Below, in pieces: positions 1 to 7,381 of a stretch of DNA of 27,164 bases (position 1 is its first letter; every line of letters begins with the position of its first letter). The notes below the pieces were generated by a model, which was given only the letters and a program-made list of their open reading frames with translations, was not told the DNA's origin and did no database searches. This DNA comes from JAVBOV01 sp031550205 (GTDB lineage Bacteria; Pseudomonadota; Alphaproteobacteria; RF32; CAG-239). The stretch is taken from NCBI GenBank assembly GCA_031550205.1, contig JAVBOV010000038.1, positions 1-27,164 on the forward strand, written 5' to 3'. The position numbers and the translations under genes are program-made.

Positions 1-9
1 TTGCCAGTT

Positions 10-46
10 AAACCCACCCCAACCCTCCCTTAAAATTAAGGGAGGG
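10..46. repeat. C-rich REP-like palindrome, copy A
   Basis: A C-rich run leads into an inverted repeat with arms CCCTCCCTT (23-31) and AAGGGAGGG (38-46). A nearly identical unit lies at 2010-2045, and a related one lies in the opposite orientation at 25901-25938. The unit sits just past the 3' end of ruvX. It is probably a dispersed REP-like palindrome rather than a terminator, because no T-run follows either arm. Confidence 0.6.
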
Positions 47-64
47 AGTCAAGAACAATGACGA

Positions 65-517
65 TTAAACGTTTTTAAGCCTATCCAAAAACCCCTGAAG
101 AATATACGCCGCCGCAGATGAATCTAAAACCTCTTTCCGCCTCTTCCGATTCATATCCACTTCTTTAATCAAAAACTTCTCCATAGCCGAAGAAGAAAGC
201 CTCTCATCCCAAAAAGCATATGGCAAACCGGTAGCCTTAAAAACCTCTTCGGCAAATTTGCGCACCTCGTTCGCCATCTCGCCCTCTTCGCCGTTCATCT
301 GCACCGGCAGACCATAAACCATTCCGCCGACTTCTTTCTCTTTCACGATTCGCGCAATCTCTTCCAAGTCTTTCGGCCCGCGCTGAACAATCTTATATGA
401 ACTGGCAATAGTGCACAAAAGGTCAGAAACCGCCACGCCCAGGCGTTTTGCACCATAATCAAAACCGAGTATTGATTTATATGGTTTTAATGCTAATTTA
501 AACTCCGCAATTTCCAA
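65..517 (-). CDS. ruvX: RuvX/YqgF-family Holliday junction resolvase-like nuclease
   Basis: This 150-residue protein belongs to the YqgF/RuvX family of RNase H-fold nucleases, linked to Holliday junction resolution and to 16S/23S pre-rRNA 5'-end processing. The N-terminal GFDYGAKRLGVAVSD motif (about residues 18-32) carries the first acidic catalytic residue. MVYGLPVQMNG (about 66-76) is the family's strand-loop motif, WDERLSS (about 103-109) supplies the glutamate, and LDSSAAAYIL near the C-terminus supplies the last aspartate. The length is normal. It is divergent from tolB, with 73 nt between its ATG and the tolB ATG, so the two probably have separate promoters in that gap. Assignment is by motif recognition; which of the two family functions dominates cannot be told from sequence. 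Confidence 0.92.
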   Translation of the reverse strand: MEIAEFKLALKPYKSILGFDYGAKRLGVAVSDLLCTIASSYKIVQRGPKDLEEIARIVKEKEVGGMVYGLPVQMNGEEGEMANEVRKFAEEVFKATGLPYAFWDERLSSSAMEKFLIKEVDMNRKRRKEVLDSSAAAYILQGFLDRLKNV

Positions 518-590
518 TTTTTTACCTCAAATTAATTATTTGAACGTAAGATACAATACCGTCAATCTTTTAGCAATAGGTAACCTTAAA

Positions 591-1907
591 ATGATGAAAA
601 TCAAATATCTTCTTATCCTGCTCTTTTCTCTCATCATCTCGCCTGCTCGTGCCGAACTTCAAATCGACGTCACCGGCGCCATGCGCGATCCTCTGCCTGT
701 TGCTTTTCCTGAAATGGCTCATGACGGTTTCATGGTCGGCTCATACGGCTCACGGATTCGCTCCGTGGTTATGGCCGACTTAGAGCGCTCCGGCTTGTTT
801 AAAATTATTCCTGAGGCCAGCTATATTCAGGAACTAAAATCCATCAACCAACGTCCCGCCTTCACCGACTGGAAAGCCATCAACGCCCACGCTTTGGTTC
901 AAAGCACCATTTCTGAAATCGATTCCAACCACCTTAAGGTTGAATTCCGCCTTTGGGATATCTATGCCGAAAACCAACTGAAAGGCCAAAGCTTCACCAC
1001 CACCAAAGACAACTGGCGCCGCATTGCCCACGTCATCGCCGATGCAATTTATGAACGCCTCACCGGTGAAAAAGGCTATTTTGACACCCGCGTTGTTTAC
1101 ATCTCTGAATCCGGCCCAACCACCAAACGCATAAAACGCCTGGCCATCATGGACCAAGACGGAGAAAACCATAAGTTCTTAACCAACGGCTCGACCATGG
1201 TTTTAACCCCTAGGTTCTCTCCCAACCTGCAAAAAATCACCTATATGTCATACGGCGGCACTTACCCCAAAGTTTATATCTTAGACATTGAAACCGGCAA
1301 ACAGGAATTAATTGGCAACTTCCCCGGCATGACCTTTGCCCCAAGGTTTTCTCCCGATTCTAAAAAGGTTTTAATGAGCTATGCCTCAAACGGCAAATCT
1401 AATGTATATGAATATGACCTGCGCACCAAAAACACCGTGCAGTTAACCAACACCAGCGCCATTGACACCTCGCCTTGTTATTCTCCTGACGGCTCAAAGA
1501 TTGTGTTCAACTCCGACCGCGGCGGCAACCAGCAATTATATACCATGAACGCCGACGGTTCCAATGTCCAGAGAATCAGCTTTGGCAACGGGCGTTATGC
1601 CACTCCGGTCTGGTCTCCGCGCGGTGACTACATTGCCTTCACCAAAATTGCCGACGGCCAGTTTTACATCGGCGTAATGCACCCTGACGGCAGCGGCGAA
1701 CGCGTCATCGCCAGCGGCTTCTTGGTTGAAGGCCCGACCTGGGCACCCAACGGCCGCGTGCTGATGTATTTCCGCCAGGAAAGAGGCAATAGATTCGGCT
1801 CAGCCCCGGTAAAATTATATTCCATCGACTTAACCGGCTATAACGAGCGCCAAATGATAACCCCCTCCGACGCCTCCGACCCCGCCTGGAGCCCCCTGCT
1901 GCCATAA
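591..1907 (+). CDS. tolB: Tol-Pal system periplasmic beta-propeller protein TolB
   Basis: TolB is the periplasmic subunit of the Tol-Pal envelope system, which links the inner-membrane TolQRA motor to outer-membrane Pal during division. I chose the ATG at 591 (another lies at 594) because it starts a clean signal peptide, MMKIKYLLILLFSLIISP with likely cleavage after ARA. The frame is open back to a TTG at 540, but that would add 17 residues ahead of the signal. After an N-terminal alpha/beta domain (to about residue 150), a six-bladed propeller is marked by recurrent strands such as PRFSPDSKKV, CYSPDGSKIVFNSDR, VWSPRGDYIAF and AWSPL. The length of 438 residues is standard. Unlike the usual tolB-pal arrangement, a terminator follows at once and no pal, tolA, tolQ or tolR is in the window. 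Confidence 0.95.
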   Translation: MMKIKYLLILLFSLIISPARAELQIDVTGAMRDPLPVAFPEMAHDGFMVGSYGSRIRSVVMADLERSGLFKIIPEASYIQELKSINQRPAFTDWKAINAHALVQSTISEIDSNHLKVEFRLWDIYAENQLKGQSFTTTKDNWRRIAHVIADAIYERLTGEKGYFDTRVVYISESGPTTKRIKRLAIMDQDGENHKFLTNGSTMVLTPRFSPNLQKITYMSYGGTYPKVYILDIETGKQELIGNFPGMTFAPRFSPDSKKVLMSYASNGKSNVYEYDLRTKNTVQLTNTSAIDTSPCYSPDGSKIVFNSDRGGNQQLYTMNADGSNVQRISFGNGRYATPVWSPRGDYIAFTKIADGQFYIGVMHPDGSGERVIASGFLVEGPTWAPNGRVLMYFRQERGNRFGSAPVKLYSIDLTGYNERQMITPSDASDPAWSPLLP

Positions 1908-1909
1908 CA

Positions 1910-1945
1910 TCCTTCTCCCCCTTTCAAGGGGGAGTTAGAGGAGGT
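1910..1945. repeat. REP-like palindrome downstream of tolB
   Basis: CTCCCCCTTT and its near complement AAGGGGGAG form a hairpin next to a C/G-biased tail. The layout (C-rich linker plus CTCCC/GGGAG hairpin) resembles the repeats at 10-46, 2010-2045 and 25901-25938. This copy is the most divergent, so membership in the same family is tentative. Confidence 0.4.
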
Positions 1946-1946
1946 C

Positions 1947-1979
1947 AAAAAAAGCCTCGCTAATGCGAGGCTTTTTTTG
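1947..1979 (+). terminator. Rho-independent terminator of tolB
   Basis: The GC stem GCCTCGC (1954-1960) and GCGAGGC (1965-1971) has a TAAT loop and is followed by seven T on the plus strand and preceded by seven A. It therefore ends tolB transcription about 40 nt after the stop, and could also act on the minus strand. Confidence 0.9.
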
Positions 1980-2009
1980 CGTAACAAACAATAGCTATAT
2001 TTTTAATTA

Positions 2010-2045
2010 AACCCACCCTGACCCTCCCTTAAAATTAAGGGAGGG
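2010..2045. repeat. C-rich REP-like palindrome, copy B
   Basis: The palindrome core at 2022-2045 is identical to the one at 23-46, with the same C-rich lead-in except for two bases. It lies between the tolB terminator and the lepA terminator, a typical place for dispersed intergenic palindromes. Confidence 0.6.
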
Positions 2046-2055
2046 AATAATTGAG

Positions 2056-2082
2056 AAAAAAACCACTCTTTCAAGTGGCTCT
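2056..2082 (-). terminator. Rho-independent terminator of lepA
   Basis: Read on the minus strand, CCACT (complement of 2074-2078) pairs with AGTGG (complement of 2063-2067), extended by A-T and wobble pairs. A run of seven T follows. It starts within a few bases of the lepA stop codon. Confidence 0.75.
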
Positions 2083-2086
2083 TATC

Positions 2087-3880
2087 TCAATTATCCCCAA
2101 TCCTCAACGCCTCAATAAATGCCGATTGCGGAACTTCAACTTTGCCAAATTGCCTCATGCGCAATTTGCCCTTCTTCTGCTTGTCTAAAAGCTTGCGTTT
2201 GCGGGTCACGTCGCCGCCATAACACTTGGCGGTCACATCCTTGCGCATGGCCGAAATTGTCTCGCGCGCAATCACCTTTCCGCCGATTGCGGCCTGAATC
2301 GGAATCTTAAACAAATGACGCGGAATTAGGTCTTTAAGGCGTTCACAAATCTGCCTTCCGCGCGATTCGGCCTGTGTTCTGTGGCACAAAAATGCCAAAG
2401 CATCCACCGGCTCTTCATTAATCAAAATCTGCACCTTAACCAAGTCTGAAACATTGTAACCAATAATCTCATAATCAAAACTGGCATATCCGCTGGAAAT
2501 AGATTTTAAGCGGTCATAAAAATCAAACACAATCTCATTAAGCGGAATTTTATAAACCACCATCGCTCTTGAGCCCACATAAGTCAGCTCCACCTGCTCG
2601 CCGCGGCGCTCTGTGCAAAGTTTTAAGATAGAGCCCAAATATGTGTCCGGCACCATAATCGTTGCCTTCACAATCGGCTCTTCAATCGATTCGATTTTGG
2701 TCACCTCCGGCATATCGGCCGGGTTATGCAGCAAAATCTGCTTGCCGTCGGTCGTATTAATCTTATATGCCACCGAAGGAGCGGTTGTAATCAAATCTAA
2801 ATCAAACTCGCGGCTCAAACGCTCTTGAATAATCTCCATATGCAAGAGCCCCAAAAACCCACACCGAAAGCCAAGACCTAACGCGGCCGAATTTTCATTT
2901 TGAAATTCAATGCTGGCATCATTGAGCTTCAGCTTTGCCAAAGCATCTTTCAAAGTTTCATATTCGCTTGAGTCTACCGGAAACATGGAGCAAAACACCA
3001 CCGGCACCGAAGGCTTAAAGCCCGGCAAAGATTCCGCGCAAGGCGTTTTATTATCCGTAATCGTATCACCGATATTACAGTCTGAAACCGATTTAATGCT
3101 GGCCGTAATAAAGCCGATTTCGCCCGGATAAAGCGCCTCGGCATCCTGCATCTTCGGTGTAAACACGCCAACTTTCTCAACCGTATATGCAGCGTTATTA
3201 GACATCATTCTAATCTGGGTTTTCTTGCGCAAAACACCGTCTTTAATGCGCACCATAATAATCACGCCCAAATAGGTGTCATACCAACTGTCAATCAAAA
3301 GCGCTTTTAACGGCGCGTCTTTGTCGCCTTGCGGCGCCGGCAGATTTTGCACAATCGCTTCCAACAAATTATCAACGCCCAAGCCGCTCTTGCCGGATGT
3401 CTCAACGGCATTGGAACAGTCCAAACCAATCACGTCCTCAATCTGCGCCTTAACCTTTTCCACATCGGCCGAGGGCAAATCAACTTTGTTCAAAACCGGA
3501 ATAATCTCATGATTATTGTCAATTGCCAAATATACGTTGGCCAAAGTCTGCGCTTCCACGCCCTGCGTTGCATCCACCACCAAAAGCGAGCCTTCAACCG
3601 AGGCCAGCGAGCGTGAAACCTCATAAGAGAAATCCACGTGCCCCGGCGTATCCATCAAATTAAGCTGATAAGTTTTGCCGTCTTTTGCCTTATAATTAAG
3701 CCGCACGGTTTGCGCCTTAATGGTAATGCCGCGCTCGCGTTCAATATCCATAGAATCAAGCACTTGCTCCTGCATTTCTCTTTTTTGCAAACCGCCGCAA
3801 AATTCAATAATCCGATCCGCCAGCGTAGACTTGCCGTTGTCAATATGCGCAATGATTGCAAAGTTTCTAATTAAATCCAT
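2087..3880 (-). CDS. lepA: Elongation factor 4 (LepA), translational GTPase
   Basis: LepA/EF4 is a ribosome-associated GTPase related to EF-G, implicated in back-translocation and in 30S biogenesis. The GTPase motifs are G1 AHIDNGKST (residues 11-19), G2 around RGITIKAQTVRL (50-61), G3 DTPGH (77-81, with the catalytic His81), G4 NKVD (131-134) and G5 TSGKSG (161-166). The LepA-specific C-terminal domain ends with KVIARETISAMRKDVTAKCYGGD and a basic KRKRKLLDKQKKGK-like stretch. At 597 residues it is full length. The unusual point is Asn15 in G1, where LepA proteins I know have His (AHIDHGKS). An AAGGTGAG ribosome binding site precedes the ATG. It is transcribed alone, facing tolB. Confidence 0.97.
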   Translation of the reverse strand: MDLIRNFAIIAHIDNGKSTLADRIIEFCGGLQKREMQEQVLDSMDIERERGITIKAQTVRLNYKAKDGKTYQLNLMDTPGHVDFSYEVSRSLASVEGSLLVVDATQGVEAQTLANVYLAIDNNHEIIPVLNKVDLPSADVEKVKAQIEDVIGLDCSNAVETSGKSGLGVDNLLEAIVQNLPAPQGDKDAPLKALLIDSWYDTYLGVIIMVRIKDGVLRKKTQIRMMSNNAAYTVEKVGVFTPKMQDAEALYPGEIGFITASIKSVSDCNIGDTITDNKTPCAESLPGFKPSVPVVFCSMFPVDSSEYETLKDALAKLKLNDASIEFQNENSAALGLGFRCGFLGLLHMEIIQERLSREFDLDLITTAPSVAYKINTTDGKQILLHNPADMPEVTKIESIEEPIVKATIMVPDTYLGSILKLCTERRGEQVELTYVGSRAMVVYKIPLNEIVFDFYDRLKSISSGYASFDYEIIGYNVSDLVKVQILINEEPVDALAFLCHRTQAESRGRQICERLKDLIPRHLFKIPIQAAIGGKVIARETISAMRKDVTAKCYGGDVTRKRKLLDKQKKGKLRMRQFGKVEVPQSAFIEALRIGDN

Positions 3881-3907
3881 TTCTCACCTTATATTTTTAT
3901 AAAGACA

Positions 3908-4009
3908 TTGTCATTTCGACGACCCGACCAACGGGAGCGGAGGAGAAATCTTGCTTGTCGAGGTAAGATTTCTCCTCCATTCGCTACGCTCAAGTTGTCG
4001 AAAAGACAA
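3908..4009. repeat. Dispersed 102-nt palindromic repeat (GTCATTTCGAC type), copy 1
   Basis: The outer arms at 3908-3923 and 3994-4009 are complementary over 16 bp with two mismatches. A perfect 14-bp inner stem joins 3939-3952 to 3965-3978. The first 28 nt after position 3910 are identical to 10076-10103, which begins a second copy. No protein frame is supported here. Similar palindromes headed GTCAT are, from memory, common intergenic repeats in many bacteria; mobilisation by a RAYT-like transposase is not shown here. Confidence 0.8.
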
Positions 4010-4107
4010 AAAGCTTTATTCTAATACCAGATAGATAATAGAAAAATCTCCTTTCCGCAACATATTTTATTGAATTTAAGAAACTTGTATGTATATTATA
4101 AAATAAC

Positions 4108-4156
4108 GTCATTGCAAGGCTTGCTTCGCAAGCCATGGCAATCTCGGCCGAATCTT
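4108..4156. repeat. GTCATTGCAAGG-type palindromic repeat
   Basis: GTCATTGCAAGG is followed by the hairpin GGCTTGC/TTC/GCAAGCC and then ATGGCAATCTC. This is a second subtype of the GTCAT-headed intergenic repeats in this window (compare 3908, 10062, 25066 and 25135). It lies upstream of the acetyltransferase start and inside the untranslated open extension of that frame. Confidence 0.6.
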
Positions 4157-4204
4157 GCTGTTTTTAGTCGTTATATGCACCGGTCAATCAAGGAGATAAA
4201 AAAA

Positions 4205-4642
4205 ATGAGAAAAATGCTCGATATTACTTTTGGTTCTTCAAAATATGACGAACTGGTGCAGCTTCGCTACAAAATCCTGCTTGAACCTTTGGGCTTAAAG
4301 TTCTTGGACATGCACCGGGCTAAAGAAGCGGGCTATCTCCACATCGGCTGCGTCAACACGCTTGACGACAGCATCATCGGCGGCCTGATCTTAGCCCCGC
4401 TCAATAATGAAGAAATCCGCCTCATGCAGGTTGCCATAGACACCAAATATCAGGGTGAAGGCGTTGGCAAAGAGCTGATAAAATATGCCTGCAAGCGCGC
4501 TCATGAGGGCGGCTATTCCAAAATCATCATGCACGCCATGCTCTCGGTTGTAAATTTCTACGAAAAACTGGGCTTCACCCAAGAAGGTGACATCTTCGAA
4601 GAAAAAGGCATCACCTTTGCCAAGATGATTAAGGATTTATAA
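4205..4642 (+). CDS. GNAT-family N-acetyltransferase
   Basis: This 145-residue protein has the GCN5-related acetyltransferase fold, which transfers an acetyl group from acetyl-CoA to an amine; the substrate is unknown. Strand beta4, EEIRLMQVAIDTKY, leads into the pyrophosphate-binding loop QGEGVGKELIKYA (the Q/R-x-x-G-x-G/A signature). The C-terminal half, IIMHAMLSVVNFYEKLGFTQEGDIFEEKGI, is the usual beta5-alpha4 segment with the NFYEKLGF motif. I start at the ATG at 4205 because AAGGAG lies at 4190-4195 with a 9-nt spacing. The frame is open back to 4070, but that part overlaps a palindromic repeat and adds no domain. A terminator follows directly, so the gene is monocistronic. Confidence 0.88.
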   Translation: MRKMLDITFGSSKYDELVQLRYKILLEPLGLKFLDMHRAKEAGYLHIGCVNTLDDSIIGGLILAPLNNEEIRLMQVAIDTKYQGEGVGKELIKYACKRAHEGGYSKIIMHAMLSVVNFYEKLGFTQEGDIFEEKGITFAKMIKDL

Positions 4643-4649
4643 GAAAATA

Positions 4650-4673
4650 CCCCGTGAACACGGGGCTTTTTCC
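4650..4673 (+). terminator. Rho-independent terminator of the GNAT gene
   Basis: CCCCGTG (4650-4656) pairs with CACGGGG (4659-4665), followed by CTTTTTCC. It lies 8 nt past the stop codon. Confidence 0.85.
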
Positions 4674-4680
4674 ATAATCA

Positions 4681-4708
4681 AAAATCTAAAATCCAAAATC
4701 TAAAATAT
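4681..4708. repeat. Tandem 14-bp repeat (two units)
   Basis: Two adjacent 14-mers, AAAATCTAAAATCC and AAAATCTAAAATAT, fill the gap between the GNAT terminator and the stop codon of the convergent EAL-like gene. No function is evident. Confidence 0.5.
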
Positions 4709-4714
4709 CTTATG

Positions 4715-5983
4715 TCATTTCCTAATAACATAAGTAGTCTTCTTCGGCACTCTGCCGGCCAGTTTCTGAATATATCTGCCCTGATATAAATAAATCCCAA
4801 ACGCATTGCCAACTTCCACCGCCTGCGGATCATCCACGCGGCAGATAATAATCTTGGCGCGTTCTTCCTGGCTGAAATTCTCTAAAAACGACTTATCCTG
4901 CCCGACCATATCCATAAAATTCTGCTGCCAGAGAATTTTAATAAAATCGCTGTCCATATATTGCCGGTTAATATATTTCAGCTTCTCCAAAGTCACGCCG
5001 TCAATGCAGACTTTATATCCGCGATACTTGGCAAAATTTTTGGCCAGAATATAAGATTTAACATCGCTCAAAATATCCACCAGCTGCAGTTCTAAAACAA
5101 TTGTCGAGCGGGTTGCCGCACTCAAGTTTTCATCAAACGCCAAAAACTGGTCAGATAAAATCGTCTTAACATTAAGATTAAGACTAAACCCTCTCAAGAG
5201 AGAGCCGTCATCATGCTGGCTTATATTCACCAACACCCGCCTATCAAGGGTTTCAGTCAAATGCTGAAACAGCCACGGGTTAGCCGTCAAATCAACATCG
5301 GGCAAAAGCATGTCTCGCAAATCTGCAATTGAAACATATACTTCATCAAACACCGGCTGCGGATAAGACTTGCCAATCACCGCGCAAACCGACTGCCGCC
5401 TGATTAAGCTTGAAAAATCCGTCATTGAAAGGGTTTTTTGCACCTTGGCCAGCATCTCCGGAGTTAGCTCTCTATGTGCATGTTTCTTGGGACTCACCAC
5501 CGGCGCGGCTTCTTCAATGCTCTTTTTTTGCACTGAAGGCTCCCGCACTTCTGCTTCTTCCTTAACAGACTGGCGAATGGTATATTTAAAATCCGCAAGC
5601 GCACCGGGCAAATCAAAAAACTCCACAAACCCAATGCTCTCAAGATCAACCGCTCCTTTTAAAAAGGGGTCGTCGCCGAACATAAACCTGACCTTAACCA
5701 AACAGGCCAAAATTTCTTCCTTAAACCTCTTGTTAAAAATAACGGCAACATCATCATTGTTCAAAGAGAAAACCCTGCCACCCGAGCGTTCCGTAATCAG
5801 CTCCAAATCTTCCAGCAGCACCTGACGCTGAGCGCTCTTTGACACCGGATTTTGCAAACTGCTCATATGCATATAAAAACCTGAGAAGCGCGCCAAATCT
5901 CTGTCAATCCTCATTAAATAATCAAGAATCAACATGTCTTGCTTCACCGCCGGCCTGTCTTGGATTTTGTTAAACTTAAACAT
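4715..5983 (-). CDS. Degenerate GGDEF/EAL-like protein, downstream paralog
   Basis: This 422-residue protein aligns along its length with the product of the gene just upstream. The N-terminal part (about 1-130) has a sequence NNDDVAVIF (75-83) where a GGDEF domain would carry its signature. After a charged linker (about 140-175), the C-terminal part follows the EAL-domain layout: SLNLNV (267-272) at the vNlS strand, VLELQLVD (296-303) at the LEITE strand, CIDGV (326-330) at the IDDFG loop and YQGRYI (400-405) at the terminal QGY motif. The catalytic EAL, metal-ligand Glu and DDFG residues are not conserved, so c-di-GMP hydrolysis is unlikely and a binding or scaffold role is an inference. There is no signal peptide or membrane segment. 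Its ATG directly abuts the stop of the upstream gene, suggesting translational coupling. Confidence 0.65.
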   Translation of the reverse strand: MFKFNKIQDRPAVKQDMLILDYLMRIDRDLARFSGFYMHMSSLQNPVSKSAQRQVLLEDLELITERSGGRVFSLNNDDVAVIFNKRFKEEILACLVKVRFMFGDDPFLKGAVDLESIGFVEFFDLPGALADFKYTIRQSVKEEAEVREPSVQKKSIEEAAPVVSPKKHAHRELTPEMLAKVQKTLSMTDFSSLIRRQSVCAVIGKSYPQPVFDEVYVSIADLRDMLLPDVDLTANPWLFQHLTETLDRRVLVNISQHDDGSLLRGFSLNLNVKTILSDQFLAFDENLSAATRSTIVLELQLVDILSDVKSYILAKNFAKYRGYKVCIDGVTLEKLKYINRQYMDSDFIKILWQQNFMDMVGQDKSFLENFSQEERAKIIICRVDDPQAVEVGNAFGIYLYQGRYIQKLAGRVPKKTTYVIRK

Positions 5984-7246
5984 CTACAATAAATCCTCCA
6001 AGATATCCTTATGCATGCACTCGTCTCTAAAAGCGCCCAACAAAAGACGCTTGCGCTTCAAGCATTGCAGCGTTGTACACTTTGAAGCATGAGGGCATCT
6101 CTCTCTGATAATCTCAACCTCAATATTGTCAATATACGGCCCCTGAAAAGCCGATATCCCGTGGGCAGTGCCGAAGCTGACCGCCTTTTCGCTGTCGCAT
6201 TTGGCCAAAATCACATTATCTCTGCCAATCTTATCAATGGCGGCCTTCAACTCGTCGTCATCAATGCCGTCTTCCAAAAGCGGATCCCAAAACATCTTAA
6301 CCATATCCGGCGCCAGCTTCTGCACATCAAGCATTTGCACGGTCGGCGGATCCATATCGTCAATTAAAATCTTATGCCCGTGCTTGTTCAAAAATTCCTT
6401 AGCCTTAAAATACGTATCAAGATTATTAAACACGTCCATCAGCTTAACTTCAACAATAACTCCGTCGTCACTTCGCGGAAAATATTCAGAAAAACGTTCA
6501 AATTCTTTAGAAAAAACGCTGGAAAGATTCAAGTTGATGCCCACTTGCCTCGGCCACTTTTTCAAATCGGAATGAGCCAGAGAATTTAACGCCTTCTTAT
6601 CCAAAGTTTCGGTCAAATATAAAAACAACCAACGATTCGCAGTCAAATCCAGATTGCTGTCAAATTTTAAGCGCAAATCCTTAACCGCCACAAAAAATTC
6701 CTGAAACATAACCCGATAATTATTTTTGCCGCTTAAACGCATGACACTCTGCCGCTTAACCATTTCCACAATATCCAAACGGTTCAGCTCCAAAATAATC
6801 CGGTCTATCTCCGAAGCTTCAATCGGCCGTTTAACAACCGCCGCTTCCTCAATCAGGCCTTCTCTCTGCAATTTTTCAATCTGTTTATAAAAAGAGTTCA
6901 AATCTTCCGGAAAATGATAAACATGAACAAAATCTTCATGACTGTTCAGACTGAACACCGGATCCTTAGACAAGCTTTCTCTAATCTCTCTAACCGCCTT
7001 ATCTACGCTGAGCTGCGGAATATCTTTGCTCAAAATTGCAAAATCTCCGTTAGAAAGAAAAAAGGTACTGCCTTTTGAGCCGATAACTCCGTCAAAAAGA
7101 CGCGATAATATCTTGGCAAATTCCGGCGGTCTGTTTTCCGGCTTCAACTTGGAAACCTTAACATACAAAACGCCATACCCGAACGGATTCTTGGCAACCC
7201 TGTCCAGTGCATCTAAAAAATATTTTTCCATATTGCCGCTTTGCAT
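5984..7246 (-). CDS. Degenerate GGDEF/EAL-like protein with Cys-rich tail, upstream paralog
   Basis: This 420-residue protein has a GGDEF-like first part, where SNGDFAIL (65-72) replaces GGDEFAIL. A degenerate EAL-like domain follows: QEFF (182-185) near the EAL position, INLNLS (237-242), VEVKLMD (265-271), LIDDMD (294-299) retaining both aspartates, and FQGPYI (367-372). The Glu of the catalytic EVE strand is replaced by Lys in ILAKCD (346-351). The last 40 residues carry four cysteines (384, 390, 395, 410) and two histidines (386, 412), absent from the downstream paralog, which could bind a metal. The start at 7246 has AGGAAAAAAG upstream; a second Met lies five codons in. The pair looks like a tandem duplication forming a two-gene operon. 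Confidence 0.65.
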   Translation of the reverse strand: MQSGNMEKYFLDALDRVAKNPFGYGVLYVKVSKLKPENRPPEFAKILSRLFDGVIGSKGSTFFLSNGDFAILSKDIPQLSVDKAVREIRESLSKDPVFSLNSHEDFVHVYHFPEDLNSFYKQIEKLQREGLIEEAAVVKRPIEASEIDRIILELNRLDIVEMVKRQSVMRLSGKNNYRVMFQEFFVAVKDLRLKFDSNLDLTANRWLFLYLTETLDKKALNSLAHSDLKKWPRQVGINLNLSSVFSKEFERFSEYFPRSDDGVIVEVKLMDVFNNLDTYFKAKEFLNKHGHKILIDDMDPPTVQMLDVQKLAPDMVKMFWDPLLEDGIDDDELKAAIDKIGRDNVILAKCDSEKAVSFGTAHGISAFQGPYIDNIEVEIIRERCPHASKCTTLQCLKRKRLLLGAFRDECMHKDILEDLL

Positions 7247-7312
7247 CTTTTTTCCTATTCCATTTCCCCCTATTCTAGCTCAAATTTCTTATAAAATACT
7301 TAATTTTCTTTG

Positions 7313-7341
7313 TTGCTTTTTGCCTACCATAAAGCTATACT
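7313..7341 (+). promoter_or_regulatory. Candidate sigma70 promoter of the hydrogenase gene
   Basis: TTGCTT (7313-7318) and TATACT (7336-7341) are separated by 17 nt and lie 40 nt before the hydrogenase ATG. The -10 box matches consensus at five of six bases, the -35 box only at three. No operator was recognised around it. Confidence 0.4.
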
Positions 7342-7381
7342 CCCGTGCTTTTGAAATAATGACTGAAATGAAAATTAAAAT

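Noticed and set aside
4070..4204. N-terminal extension of the GNAT frame from a TTG
   Set aside because: It runs through a GTCATTGCAAGG palindrome, and a well-placed AAGGAG fixes the start at 4205.
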